Translations under genes and position numbers: made by a program | Notes under the pieces: model-generated | Told to the model about the DNA's origin: nothing | The model's input: only the letters and a program-made list of their open reading frames with translations | The model's database searches: none | From: Rhizobium lentis | GTDB lineage: Bacteria > Pseudomonadota > Alphaproteobacteria > Rhizobiales > Rhizobiaceae | Length of the DNA stretch: 64,000 nt | Assembly (NCBI RefSeq): GCF_017352135.1 | Contig: NZ_CP071454.1 | Location: 2,753,001-2,817,000 of the forward strand | Reading direction: 5' to 3' | Part shown: positions 52,837 through 62,875 of the stretch, piece after piece | Layout: the number at the start of each line of letters is the position of its first letter | Position numbering within the stretch: position 1 is the stretch's first letter

Positions 52837-54252
52837 TCAGGCCTGCGTGCCGCCGACCGTCACCTGATCCATGCGCAGATGCGGCTGGCCGACGCCGACC
52901 GGCACCCACTGGCCGGCCTTGCCGCAATTGCCGATGCCGGTATCGAGCTTCATGTCGTTGCCGATCATCGACACCCGCTTCATCGCGTCCGGGCCGTTGC
53001 CGATCAGCATGGCGCCCTTGATCGGCGCGCCGACCTTGCCGTTTTCGATCAGATAAGCCTCGGTGCAGCCGAAGACGAACTTGCCCGAGGTGATGTCGAC
53101 CTGGCCGCCGCCGAAGGAGACGGCATAGATCCCTTTCTTCACCGAGGCGATGATCTCTTCCGGCGTCTTGTCGCCACCGAGCATATAGGTATTGGTCATC
53201 CGCGGCATCGGCACATGGGCATAGCCCTGGCGGCGGCCGTTGCCGGTCGGCGCCATGCCCATCAGCCGGGCATTCTGCCGATCCTGCATATAGCCGACGA
53301 GCTTGCCGTTCTCGATCAGCACGTTGTAGCCGGATGGCGTGCCCTCGTCGTCGATGGTAATCGAGCCGCGGCGGTTGTCGATCGTGCCGTCGTCGACGAC
53401 GGTGACCCCGGGTGCGGCGACGATCTGCCCGAGAAGGCCTGAAAAGGCAGACGTCTTCTTGCGGTTGAAATCACCTTCCAGCCCGTGGCCCACAGCCTCG
53501 TGAAGCATCACGCCCGGCCAGCCGGAGCCGAGAACGACGTCCATCGTGCCGGCCGGCGCATCGATCGCTTCCAGATTGACGAGCGCCTGGCGCAACGCCT
53601 CGTCGGCGCCGTACTGCCAGCTGCCCTCGGCGATGAAATCGCCGAAGCCGATGCGCCCGCCGCTGCCGTAGGAGCCGCTCTCCTGCCGTTCGCCTTCGCC
53701 GACCACGACGGAAATGTTGATGCGCGTCATCGGCCGGATGTCGCGGACGCGATGGCCGTCGGCGCGCAGGATGTCGACGACCTGCCAGCTCGCCGCCACC
53801 GAAGCGGTCACCTGCCGCACCTTGTCGTTCTTGCCCCGGAGATAAGCGTCGATATCCTGCAGGACCTTGACCTTCTCCTCGAAGCTCGGCTGGCCGATCG
53901 GATTCTGGTCGCCGTAAAATTTCTTGTTGGTGCCCTGGGGCGCGGCGGCATAGCTGCCGGAATAGCCGCGCGTCACCGCGCCGACGGCATCGGCCGCCCG
54001 CTTCAGCGCCGCCACCGAGAGGTCGCCGGCATGGGCGTAACCCACCGCCTCGCCGGCAACGGCCCGCAGTCCAAAACCCTGTTCGGTGTTGAAGCTTCCG
54101 CCCTTCAGCCGGCCGTTGTCGAAGGTCAGCGCCTCGGCTTGCGCATGCTCGATGAACAGCTCGCCGTCATCAGCGCCGGAGAGCGCCTTCGCGACAAGGC
54201 CGCGCATCGTGGCTTCGTCGGCGTCGAAAAGCGTCAGGAGATCGGTGGTCAT
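52837..54252 (-). CDS. tldD: Metalloprotease TldD
   Basis: A 471-residue subunit of the TldD/TldE (PmbA) metalloprotease. The zinc motif H-E-x3-H is seen in 'VMLHEAVGHGLEGDFNRK' (about residues 250-267), and the third ligand Cys is expected in 'GKFVFGCTEAYLIENGKVGA'. N-terminal and middle parts ('GFGLRAVAGEAVGYAHAGDL', 'RRGSITIDDEGTPSGYNVLI') are canonical. It processes peptides such as CcdA or modified peptides in partnership with TldE, which is not in the window. In many Rhizobiales it lies next to ialB and the cox genes, as here. Confidence 0.95.
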   Translation of the reverse strand: MTTDLLTLFDADEATMRGLVAKALSGADDGELFIEHAQAEALTFDNGRLKGGSFNTEQGFGLRAVAGEAVGYAHAGDLSVAALKRAADAVGAVTRGYSGSYAAAPQGTNKKFYGDQNPIGQPSFEEKVKVLQDIDAYLRGKNDKVRQVTASVAASWQVVDILRADGHRVRDIRPMTRINISVVVGEGERQESGSYGSGGRIGFGDFIAEGSWQYGADEALRQALVNLEAIDAPAGTMDVVLGSGWPGVMLHEAVGHGLEGDFNRKKTSAFSGLLGQIVAAPGVTVVDDGTIDNRRGSITIDDEGTPSGYNVLIENGKLVGYMQDRQNARLMGMAPTGNGRRQGYAHVPMPRMTNTYMLGGDKTPEEIIASVKKGIYAVSFGGGQVDITSGKFVFGCTEAYLIENGKVGAPIKGAMLIGNGPDAMKRVSMIGNDMKLDTGIGNCGKAGQWVPVGVGQPHLRMDQVTVGGTQA

Positions 54253-54464
54253 GATGGGGCTCCAATGGGCATGCGTTCGGGAATGCGCTTCTTCCCTAGA
54301 TAGGGCTCAACCTTATAAGGAGTGAAGCCCTGTCTTCGAATTATTCATTGTTGAGAAGCATAATATGGCGAGGGTCATCCAGGCCTAAGTCCCTGCTGTC
54401 CGGTTCGCGCCGATGAGGACATGCCCTGCGAGAGCGATCGAGGGACAGAGAGGGCGCGCCAAAA

Positions 54465-54494
54465 CTTCTTCTCCCCGCTGGGAAGAAGAGGGAG
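54465..54494. repeat. RIME-like hairpin fragment
   Basis: CTTCTTCTCCCCGCTGGGAAGAAG is the central hairpin of the mosaic repeats seen elsewhere, in the 306-base gap between divergent-end tldD and the ialB stop. The rest of the gap 54253-54558 shows nothing further I can name. Confidence 0.5.
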
Positions 54495-54558
54495 TCTAGA
54501 CGTCGCGACTTACCTATGTGCCGCTCTGAGAGGCGGAGCCACGGCAGGCCGCCAGCCC

Positions 54559-55197
54559 TCACGGCAGCGCGTCAAAACCTTCGGCAAAACCCTTGAGGTC
54601 GACGGGAATGCCGATGCCCTCTTCCGGCGTCTGGAAGACGATGAAGGTTGCCTGGGCGCCGCTGCGGAAGGTCTTGAGCAACTCGTCCTCGAGCACGACC
54701 TCGGCATAACAGCCATCGGCGAAGCAGCGCACGAAATAGGCGCGGCCGATGTCCTTGCCGTCCACATTGAGGCCGAGGCCGTTCGGCAGGAGCACGCCGA
54801 GGGGGGCGAGCACGCGCAGGATCTTCGACTTGCGGTCGGCCGTCTTCAGGACAACGACGGAAAGCCCGACTTCCGGCCGGTCCTCGGCGATGACGTTCTG
54901 CATCAGCGCGCATTGTTCGGCCGAGGCGCCGGCCGGCTTGTCGCAGACGACCGACCAGGCGCCGTGATTGGATTTCACCGTGCCCGGCGCCTGCGGCTGC
55001 GTCTGGCCGGGCGTCGCCGGTTCGACCTTCGGGCTGGCGGCGTTCGGCTGCTGCGGGGCGGGGGCAGGGGCGGCCGGTGCTGGCGCGGCCGGATTGGCCT
55101 GGGAAGGGGTGGGTTGCTGCGCGAAAACGGGCGTCGCCGCCGCGGCCGCGATGCTGGCAGTCACGAGAAGCGACCGCGCGAGGGAACGGAAACCCAT
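54559..55197 (-). CDS. Invasion-associated locus B (IalB) family protein
   Basis: A 212-residue exported protein. Signal peptide: residues 1-26 ('ARSLLVTASIAAAAATPVFA'). A Pro/Ala/Gln-rich linker spans about 27-72. The folded part begins 'KSNHGAWSVVCDKPAGASAE' and has the typical 'EQCALMQNV', 'VLLPNGLGLNVDGKDIGRAY', 'RCFADGCYAEVVLED' with two cysteine pairs. IalB was described in Bartonella erythrocyte invasion; in rhizobia it is a general periplasmic or envelope protein of unclear role. The ATG at 55197 follows CAGAGGTTTCC. Upstream 55198-55533 is shared with the cox promoter. Confidence 0.9.
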   Translation of the reverse strand: MGFRSLARSLLVTASIAAAAATPVFAQQPTPSQANPAAPAPAAPAPAPQQPNAASPKVEPATPGQTQPQAPGTVKSNHGAWSVVCDKPAGASAEQCALMQNVIAEDRPEVGLSVVVLKTADRKSKILRVLAPLGVLLPNGLGLNVDGKDIGRAYFVRCFADGCYAEVVLEDELLKTFRSGAQATFIVFQTPEEGIGIPVDLKGFAEGFDALP

Positions 55198-55345
55198 GGA
55201 AACCTCTGGATATCGAATCATTGCGGCTATTGTTGAAGCCGCCCACCGGAAATGAAAAGCCCCACCCCGTGAAAACCGGGGGACTGCGGCAGAAATTGGA
55301 CCTTTGCTCAATAATGTACGGCTGCCGGATTGGCCGGAAAGCCGT

Positions 55346-55367
55346 TTTTTCATATGCTGATGAAAAA
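55346..55367 (+). promoter_or_regulatory. Perfect inverted repeat in the coxB upstream region
   Basis: TTTTTCAT-ATGCTG-ATGAAAAA is a 22-base inverted repeat with perfect 8-bp arms. It lies in the 336-base gap 55198-55533, about 167 bases before coxB and 149 before ialB. Its size fits a dimeric regulator; it is not an FNR/FixK box. The rest of the gap shows no further motif that I can assign. Confidence 0.4.
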
Positions 55368-55533
55368 CTTGGGATGTTTTGCCGTCCGAGCCTGCCCGCT
55401 CTTTAAGCAAAAATGCCGCATAGACAATTGCTCTGGCCTGTTGCGGCAAATGCCAAACTGTGGTTTGAAGCGCTGAAGATGGCAAGGATTCTGCGTTCGT
55501 TTCGCAGGTCAAGCGCTCGAGGGAGATAATAAG

Positions 55534-56421
55534 GTGATGAAGAAGGCTTATGCAGCTCTGACCGCGCTGGTCTGTCTGCTTTTTGCTTCCGGCACATATG
55601 CCGACCAGCCGATGCCGTGGCAGGCGACGCTGCAGCCGGCGGCGACGCCGATCATGCGGGAAATCCACTGGTTCGAACAATATACCCTGTTGTTTATCGT
55701 TCCGATCACGCTCTTCGTTCTGATCCTGCTTATCGTCGTCTGCGTCAAGTTCCGCGCCAGCGCCAATCCGGTGCCCTCGAGGACGAGCCACAACACGATG
55801 ATCGAGGTTGCTTGGACCGTGGGGCCGGTCCTGGTGCTGCTCCTTCTCGCCATTCCCTCCTTCACTCTTTTGACGGCACAGCTGACGCTGCCCGAAAACC
55901 CCGACGTGACGATCAAGGCGACCGCAACGCAGTGGCAGTGGAACTATGAATACGAGGGCTCGGGCGAAACGCCGCTCGCCTTCGATTCCTATCTCTTGAA
56001 GGAACAGGACCGCGCCGCTGCCGGCAAGGAAGACAAGTCGGTCTATCCGAGGCTTCTCGCCGTCGACAACGAGCTGGTCCTTCCGGTCAACAAGACGGTG
56101 CGCGTTCTCGTGACTGCGGCACCGACCGATGTCATCCACGCTTTCGCCATGCCGTCCTTCGGCATCAAGATCGACGCCGTGCCGGGCCGCCTGAACGAGA
56201 CCTGGTTCACGGCCGAGCGCGAAGGCCTGTTTTACGGCCAGTGTTCCGAGCTCTGCGGCAAGGACCATGCTTACATGCCGATCGCCATCCGCGTCGTCTC
56301 CGAGGACAAGTACAAGCAGTGGCTGACCGCGGCCGCCAGCGACCTGCCCGGCGCCTACAAGACACTCATGGCCGCAACCGATGGTCCCGCAAAGACCCTC
56401 GACGTTGCCGAAGCACAGTAA
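55534..56421 (+). CDS. coxB: Cytochrome c oxidase subunit II
   Basis: A 295-residue subunit carrying the CuA electron-entry site. A signal peptide (to about 23, 'FASGTYA') is followed by two transmembrane hairpin helices (about 50-75 and 93-113). The periplasmic cupredoxin has 'VIHAFAMPSFGIKIDAVPGR' with the first His and 'GQCSELCGKDHAYMPI' with the Cys pair, His and Met of CuA; 'WQWNYEYEG' is the aromatic electron-transfer patch. Start is GTG at 55534 or ATG at 55537, both reachable from GGGAGA. First gene of the cox operon. Confidence 0.96.
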   Translation: MMKKAYAALTALVCLLFASGTYADQPMPWQATLQPAATPIMREIHWFEQYTLLFIVPITLFVLILLIVVCVKFRASANPVPSRTSHNTMIEVAWTVGPVLVLLLLAIPSFTLLTAQLTLPENPDVTIKATATQWQWNYEYEGSGETPLAFDSYLLKEQDRAAAGKEDKSVYPRLLAVDNELVLPVNKTVRVLVTAAPTDVIHAFAMPSFGIKIDAVPGRLNETWFTAEREGLFYGQCSELCGKDHAYMPIAIRVVSEDKYKQWLTAAASDLPGAYKTLMAATDGPAKTLDVAEAQ

Positions 56422-58140
<1,719 letters not shown>

Positions 58141-58152
58141 GGCGCGCGGATA

Positions 58153-58183
58153 TCAGGACGCCGCATGTCATACGGCGTCCTGA
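58153..58183 (+). other. Intercistronic stem-loop between coxA and ctaB
   Basis: TCAGGACGCCG (58153-58163) pairs perfectly with CGGCGTCCTGA (58173-58183) over a 9-base loop. No T-run follows, so it is more likely an mRNA stabilising or processing element, or an attenuator, than a full terminator. It would allow coxBA message to outlast the downstream assembly genes. Confidence 0.6.
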
Positions 58184-58204
58184 CATTGAGACATTCAGGA
58201 CGGA

Positions 58205-59158
58205 ATGATGACGGTCATCGACAATCACGAGGTACTTGCAGAGGACGGCGAATTGTCGGAAGCGAGTGCGCGCGATTACTTCGAACTGCTGAAGCCACGG
58301 GTCATGTCGCTCGTGGTCTTCACCGCTTTTGCCGGCTTGGTGCTGGCGCCGGGCCACATCAATCCGGTTCTCGGGCTTATCGCCATCCTCTGCATCGCCG
58401 TCGGCGCCGGCGCCTCCGGCGCGCTCAACATGTGGTACGATGCCGATATCGACGCGATCATGAGCCGCACGGCCAAGCGCCCGATTCCGGCCGGCCGCAT
58501 CGCCCCCTCCGAGGCGCTGGCCTTCGGCCTGGTGCTTTCCTGTTTTTCGGTCGTTATCCTCGGCCTTGCCGTCAACTGGCTGTCGGCCGGCATCCTTGCC
58601 TTCACAATCTTCTTTTACGCCGTCATCTACACGATGTGGCTGAAGCGCTCGACGCCGCAGAACATCGTCATCGGCGGCGCTGCCGGCGCCTTTCCGCCGA
58701 TGATCGGCTGGGCCTGCGTCACGAATTCGGTGACGATCGAGAGCATCGTTCTCTTCTTCATCATCTTCCTGTGGACGCCGGCGCATTTCTGGGCGCTTGC
58801 CCTTTTCAAGATGCGTGATTACGAGGCCGTCGGCGTGCCGATGCTGCCGAATGTTTCCGGCGAGCGGGTGACAAAGCATCAGATCGTCGTCTATGCGGTG
58901 CTGACCGCCATCTGCGCGGTCCTGCCGTCCTTCCTCGGTTTCGCGAGCTTCGGCTACGGCCTTACCGCCGCCGTCCTCGGCGCGATCTTCATCAGCTGTT
59001 CCATCGCCGTCTGGCGCATACCCGACGGCGACCTGAAGATGATCCCGGCAAAGAAGCTCTTCGCCTTCTCGATCTTCTATCTCTTCGCGGTGTTTTCCGC
59101 CTTGATGTTCGATCGGCTGGCTTCGTTCATCGTCTCGCAAGCCGGAGGCTGGTTCTGA
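58205..59158 (+). CDS. ctaB: Protoheme IX farnesyltransferase
   Basis: A 317-residue UbiA-family enzyme converting heme b to heme o, needed for heme a of the oxidase. Nine or so helices are visible. The first prenyl-diphosphate motif is '[20 protein letters not shown]' (about residues 77-96) and '[19 protein letters not shown]' is the second conserved block. Two ATG codons in tandem (58205 and 58208) are possible starts after AGGA. The stop overlaps the next small gene by one base. Confidence 0.95.
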   Translation: MMTVIDNHEVLAEDGELSEASARDYFELLKPRVMSLVVFTAFAGLVLAPGHINPVLGLIAILCIAVGAGASGALNMWYDADIDAIMSRTAKRPIPAGRIAPSEALAFGLVLSCFSVVILGLAVNWLSAGILAFTIFFYAVIYTMWLKRSTPQNIVIGGAAGAFPPMIGWACVTNSVTIESIVLFFIIFLWTPAHFWALALFKMRDYEAVGVPMLPNVSGERVTKHQIVVYAVLTAICAVLPSFLGFASFGYGLTAAVLGAIFISCSIAVWRIPDGDLKMIPAKKLFAFSIFYLFAVFSALMFDRLASFIVSQAGGWF

Positions 59159-59298
59159 TGGATCTCGTCAAGCTTACCGAAAAGCAGATGAAATCGCGCC
59201 GCAACCGCAACATCGCCCTCGGGCTGGTGCTGGCCGGCCTGGTCGTTCTCTTCTACGCGATCACGATCGTGAAGATCGGCGGAGGAATGGCCGGATGA
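59158..59298 (+). CDS. Small CoxF-like membrane protein
   Basis: A 46-residue protein ([20 protein letters not shown]...) with a basic N-terminal stretch and a single transmembrane helix '[19 protein letters not shown]'. Its start overlaps the ctaB stop (TGATG) and its stop overlaps the ctaG start (ATGA), so it is certainly translated as part of the operon. Small proteins at this place are called CoxF or a cytochrome oxidase assembly subunit in alphaproteobacteria. The exact role is not known. Confidence 0.88.
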   Translation: MDLVKLTEKQMKSRRNRNIALGLVLAGLVVLFYAITIVKIGGGMAG

Positions 59299-59903
59299 GC
59301 GAAAAGGCCGCCGCACCCAGGAAGCCGGGCCGCAACAACGGCGCCGTCGTCATGATGTGCCTGAGCTTCGTCTTCGGCATGGGCGCGATGAGCTTCGCCG
59401 CCGTGCCGCTCTATCGCATCTTCTGCCAGGTGACCGGCTATAACGGCACGACGCAGCGCGTCGAGCAGGCGTCGAGCGTCATCCTCGACCGCAAGATGCG
59501 CGTCACCTTCGACGCCAATGTCGCCCCCGGCCTGACTTGGAATTTCAAGCCGGTCGAGCGCGAGGTCAATCCGAGGATCGGCGAAACCATCCAGGTCAAG
59601 TTTATCGCCGAGAACCGGTCGAACGAGACCCAGCGCGGCCAGGCGGTGTTTAACGTCACGCCCGGCGAAGCAGGCGTCTATTTCAACAAGGTGCAATGCT
59701 TCTGTTTTACCGAAACGGACCTGAAGCCGGGCGAGAAGCTGGAAATGCCGGTCGTGTTCTATATCGACCCTGATATCGTCAAGGCGGTGGAATCGAAGGA
59801 TATCCATACGGTGACGCTGTCATACACGTTCTACCCGAAAGAGGGCCCGAAGCCTGTCGCTTCGAATGAGGGTGGAGCGGTAAAGATTGAAAAGAAACTT
59901 TGA
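59295..59903 (+). CDS. ctaG: Cytochrome c oxidase assembly protein CtaG/Cox11
   Basis: A 202-residue copper chaperone for the CuB centre. One N-terminal helix (about 15-37, '[20 protein letters not shown]') anchors it; the periplasmic immunoglobulin-like domain contains '[16 protein letters not shown]' and the copper motif CFCF in '[17 protein letters not shown]'. '[12 protein letters not shown]' and 'VTLSYTFYP' complete the signature. Overlaps the preceding small gene by four bases. Confidence 0.96.
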   Translation: MSEKAAAPRKPGRNNGAVVMMCLSFVFGMGAMSFAAVPLYRIFCQVTGYNGTTQRVEQASSVILDRKMRVTFDANVAPGLTWNFKPVEREVNPRIGETIQVKFIAENRSNETQRGQAVFNVTPGEAGVYFNKVQCFCFTETDLKPGEKLEMPVVFYIDPDIVKAVESKDIHTVTLSYTFYPKEGPKPVASNEGGAVKIEKKL

Positions 59904-59964
59904 TCGAGGCTCGTTTCCGGCTATGCCGGGAGCGGAGTGAAGGAAGACATCCGGGGATAGCTAC

Positions 59965-60843
59965 ATGGCCGATGCTCATCAGAAGAATCACGACTATCAC
60001 ATCATCGATCCGAGCCCGTGGCCGATTCTCGCCTCGCTCGGCGCCTTCATCATGGCGATCGGCGGCGTCTGCTACATGCGCTACCTGAACGGCGGCTCCT
60101 TCAAGTTTGCCGGCGCCGAACTCGCCAATCCCTGGCTCTTCTATATCGGCCTCGTGCTGGTTCTTTACGTCATGTACGGCTGGTGGGCCGATACGGTGAA
60201 GGAAGCCCATGAGGGCGCCCATACCCGCGTCGTCTCGCTGCACCTGCGCTACGGCATGATCATGTTCATCGCTTCGGAAGTGATGTTCTTCGTCGCCTGG
60301 TTCTGGGCCTATTTCGACGCCAGCCTCTATCCGAACGAGGCGATCCAGGCCTCGCGGCTCGCCTATACCGGCGGCGTCTGGCCGCCGAAGGGCATCGAGG
60401 TTCTCGACCCCTGGCACCTGCCGATCTACAACACCGTTATCCTGCTGCTCTCGGGCACGACGGTCACCTGGGCGCACCACGCCCTGTTGCACAATGACCG
60501 CAGGGGCCTCGTCCAGGGCCTGACGCTGACGGTGCTGCTCGGTATTTTCTTCTCCTGCGTGCAGGCCTACGAATATGCCCATGCTCCGTTCGACTTCAAG
60601 AATTCGATCTACGGCGCGACCTTCTTCATGGCGACCGGCTTCCACGGTTTCCACGTCCTCGTCGGCACGATCTTCCTTCTGGTCTGCCTGCTGCGCGCTC
60701 TGCGCGGAGACTTCACACCGAAGCAGCATTTCGGCTTCGAGGCGGCCGCCTGGTACTGGCACTTCGTCGACGTTGTCTGGCTGTTCCTGTTCTTCTGCAT
60801 CTACGTCTGGGGCAGCTGGGGCGCGGCGGTCGCAGCCGGCTGA
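59965..60843 (+). CDS. coxC: Cytochrome c oxidase subunit III
   Basis: A 292-residue, seven-helix subunit. Conserved segments include 'HDYHIIDPSPWPILASLGAF', 'SLHLRYGMIMFIASEVMFFV' (with the Glu of subunit III), 'VTWAHHALLHNDR', 'YEYAHAPFDFKNSIYGATFF' and 'WYWHFVDVVWLFLFFCIYVW'. It stabilises the CuB site and proton uptake. It begins 61 bases after ctaG and ends before a strong terminator, closing the cox operon. Confidence 0.97.
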   Translation: MADAHQKNHDYHIIDPSPWPILASLGAFIMAIGGVCYMRYLNGGSFKFAGAELANPWLFYIGLVLVLYVMYGWWADTVKEAHEGAHTRVVSLHLRYGMIMFIASEVMFFVAWFWAYFDASLYPNEAIQASRLAYTGGVWPPKGIEVLDPWHLPIYNTVILLLSGTTVTWAHHALLHNDRRGLVQGLTLTVLLGIFFSCVQAYEYAHAPFDFKNSIYGATFFMATGFHGFHVLVGTIFLLVCLLRALRGDFTPKQHFGFEAAAWYWHFVDVVWLFLFFCIYVWGSWGAAVAAG

Positions 60844-60861
60844 TCGAGCTGATATGCATGC

Positions 60862-60890
60862 AAAAGGCGGGCCCGGTGCCCGCCTTTTTT
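60862..60890 (+). terminator. Intrinsic terminator of the cox operon
   Basis: AAAAGGCGGGC (60862-60872) pairs with GCCCGCCTTTT (60878-60888) around the loop CCGGT, and the stem runs into a T-tract ending at 60890. It lies 18 bases after coxC. Confidence 0.92.
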
Positions 60891-60930
60891 GTTGGCGGTT
60901 TTGCGCTTTTGCCTGGCGAGCTTCCTCCTA

Positions 60931-61066
60931 CTCCGTCATGCTCGGGCTTGACCCGAGCATCCACGCCGCCAGCACTTTGCTGGTCGGTGGTAGCGAAGAA
61001 CATCCTACGTCGAGTACGGGGCATGGATGCTCGGCTCAAGGCTGCTCAAGGCCGAGCATGACGGAG
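60931..61066. repeat. Inverted-repeat element with CTCCGTCATGCTCGG ends
   Basis: CTCCGTCATGCTCGG (60931-60945) is repeated as its exact complement at 61052-61066. The left end itself folds (GCTCGGGCTTGACCCGAGC). No coding frame fits. This is a miniature palindromic element of a kind frequent in alphaproteobacterial intergenic DNA; it lies in the 290-base gap between the terminator and the broken GNAT gene. Confidence 0.7.
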
Positions 61067-61133
61067 GTTGAGGGGCAGGATTGGCAAGAGGCGCAAGCAA
61101 GGCAGCGCGGAATCGAGAACGGCGCCGCAAAGT

Positions 61134-61606
61134 TTAGAGAGGCGACCTCCAACCGTCGCCTGATCCGGCATCATGAGCTGGGGACTGAATCTCCTTCGCC
61201 ATAAGCGGATCGCTTCTATCGGCATCGATCATGGCCCACCCCAGCTTTTCATAGAAGGGGACCGCATCCGGCGCGGCATGGAGTTCCAGGCGGCAGAGGC
61301 CATGCTTTGCCGACAGTTTCTCGACCTCACACATCAAAATCCGTCCGAGCCCCTGTCTCTGATAGTCCCGCCTGATGGCGACGAGCCGCACCACCCCCGT
61401 CCTGTCGTTCGACAGATCGAGTCGGACCGTGCCGACGGCGAGGCCATCTTTCCTCAGCAGAAGCGGTATATGAGCCGGTTTTGTTCATCGGCATGCCGGT
61501 CATCGTAACCGTCGAGGCCGCGCAGTTCCCACAAGACGTGCCTCCTGATGGCGTGATAGGCCTGCCAATCCTCGATTGCTTTGACCTGCTGAAGTTCGAT
61601 GGCCAT
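61134..61606 (-). pseudogene. GNAT acetyltransferase interrupted by a frameshift
   Basis: Reading from an ATG at 61606 behind GGGGGAGGA, the protein starts MAIELQQVKAIEDWQAYHAI and continues to 'EQNRLIY', then runs into a stop (TGA). The next frame continues it without loss as 'LLLRKDGLAVGTVRLDLSND', 'VRLVAIRRDYQRQGLGRILM' (acetyl-CoA motif) and 'FYEKLGWAMID'. A duplicated TA in GCTCATATACCGC (plus-strand 61466-61472) explains the shift. Together the two parts make a normal GNAT of about 157 residues. It is either a recent pseudogene or a sequencing error; both cannot be separated here. Confidence 0.75.
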
Positions 61607-61636
61607 CGTGATCCTCCCCCCGCGACACCAGAGACC

Positions 61637-62278
61637 TCACCGCCCGCCGGCAATCCGTTCAAAGGCCGAGGGCGTGGGAATGCCGAGATCGAGCTGGTGG
61701 TGGATCGCTTCGGCGCATTCGAGAGCGGTCAGCACCGACGTATCGACCTCCATATCGTAGATGCCGGGCCTATGCACCTCATCCTGCCAGCGCCGTACCG
61801 GTTCGGGAACCGGCACCTCTTCGGTGGCTCTTGCATAAAGGGTCTCGCGCCCCTCCTGCTTGATCTCCCGCCGCTGCATGATCGTCTCGATCGGACAGCG
61901 CACGCCGACGAAGAGCACGGGATATCCCTCGAGCCGCCGGGCGCAATCGGCAAGAATGCCGAGTGGCTGCGAGTAACTGTCGTGATGGCCGAGATCGGCG
62001 ACCACATTGAGCCCCAATCCGGCATGGATGGCGACCGATTCATAGAGCGCTGCGTAAAGGAACGGCACCAGTTCCTCGAGATCCGGCCGCTCGCCGCCCG
62101 GCCTCAGGCCGATGCCGGGCAGGTAGCGGTTCGGCGTCATGGCATTGTAGCTGTCGACGCCGAGGTTGATCCACGGTCCCTCGAATTCGTCCTGGATTGC
62201 GCGCGCAATGCTGGATTTGCCGCTTCGGGGCGCACCGTTCAGGATGATGATCTGTCCGGCATGGCTGTCATTGGTCAT
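61637..62278 (-). CDS. Chloramphenicol-phosphotransferase-like P-loop kinase
   Basis: A 213-residue kinase. The P-loop is 'IIILNGAPRSGKSSIARAIQ' (about residues 9-28), followed by 'WINLGVDSYNAM' and 'VVADLGHHDSY', and an Arg-rich lid 'GVRCPIETIMQRREIK'. These features match the CPT family. Streptomyces CPT phosphorylates chloramphenicol; most other members act on unknown small molecules, so antibiotic resistance should not be assumed. It lies 30 bases upstream of the broken GNAT on the same strand; both are inserted between coxC and the DUF983-surf1 genes. Confidence 0.85.
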   Translation of the reverse strand: MTNDSHAGQIIILNGAPRSGKSSIARAIQDEFEGPWINLGVDSYNAMTPNRYLPGIGLRPGGERPDLEELVPFLYAALYESVAIHAGLGLNVVADLGHHDSYSQPLGILADCARRLEGYPVLFVGVRCPIETIMQRREIKQEGRETLYARATEEVPVPEPVRRWQDEVHRPGIYDMEVDTSVLTALECAEAIHHQLDLGIPTPSAFERIAGGR

Positions 62279-62494
62279 CGGTCTTCTTCTTCTGTTTGGC
62301 GCGAATCACGACAGCACCGCGTGTCTTTTCAGACACGCAAGGACGCTGTAACACTTTGAATTGCCGTATAATTCCTCACATCGCTTCCGATGTAAGGAAT
62401 TATACAGCGGGCGAAAGCGCGCAGGCATTTCCATTCGGGATGCGAATACTTTATGGGAGAGTTAAGGCAGAATGGAATGCCGAGAAGGAATGAC

Positions 62495-62875
62495 ATGAAC
62501 GAGGACAGCGCTCATTTTCCCCCCGTCGATCCGGTGAAGACAGGCATCAAGGGCTGCTGCCCGCGCTGCGGTGAGGGCAAGCTGTTCGATGGCCTGCTCG
62601 GCCTGAAGCCGCGCTGCGCCGCCTGCGGCCTCGATTATTCCTTTGCCGATTCCGGCGACGGTCCCGCCGTCTTCGTCATCCTCATCGTCGGTTTCATCAT
62701 CATCGGCATGGTGCTGTGGCTGCAGGTCAATTACGGGCCGCCGATCTGGGTGCATATCCTCATCTTCGGGCCGCTGACGATCATCCTGTCGCTCCTGACG
62801 CTGCGCTGGTTCAAAGGCATCCTGATCGCCATGCAATACCGCCATAATGCCCGCGAAGGACGCCTGAGTGACTGA
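62495..62875 (+). CDS. DUF983 membrane protein
   Basis: A 126-residue protein with a zinc-ribbon-like N-terminal part (two Cys pairs in 'CCPRCGEGKLFDG' and 'PRCAACGLDY', residues about 22-48) and two transmembrane helices ('VFVILIVGFIIIGMVLWLQV' and 'ILIFGPLTIILSLLTLRW'). The family is usually found between coxC and surf1 in alphaproteobacteria and is presumed to take part in oxidase biogenesis. The ATG at 62495 follows AAGGAATGAC. Its last eight bases overlap the surf1 GTG start. Confidence 0.9.
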   Translation: MNEDSAHFPPVDPVKTGIKGCCPRCGEGKLFDGLLGLKPRCAACGLDYSFADSGDGPAVFVILIVGFIIIGMVLWLQVNYGPPIWVHILIFGPLTIILSLLTLRWFKGILIAMQYRHNAREGRLSD

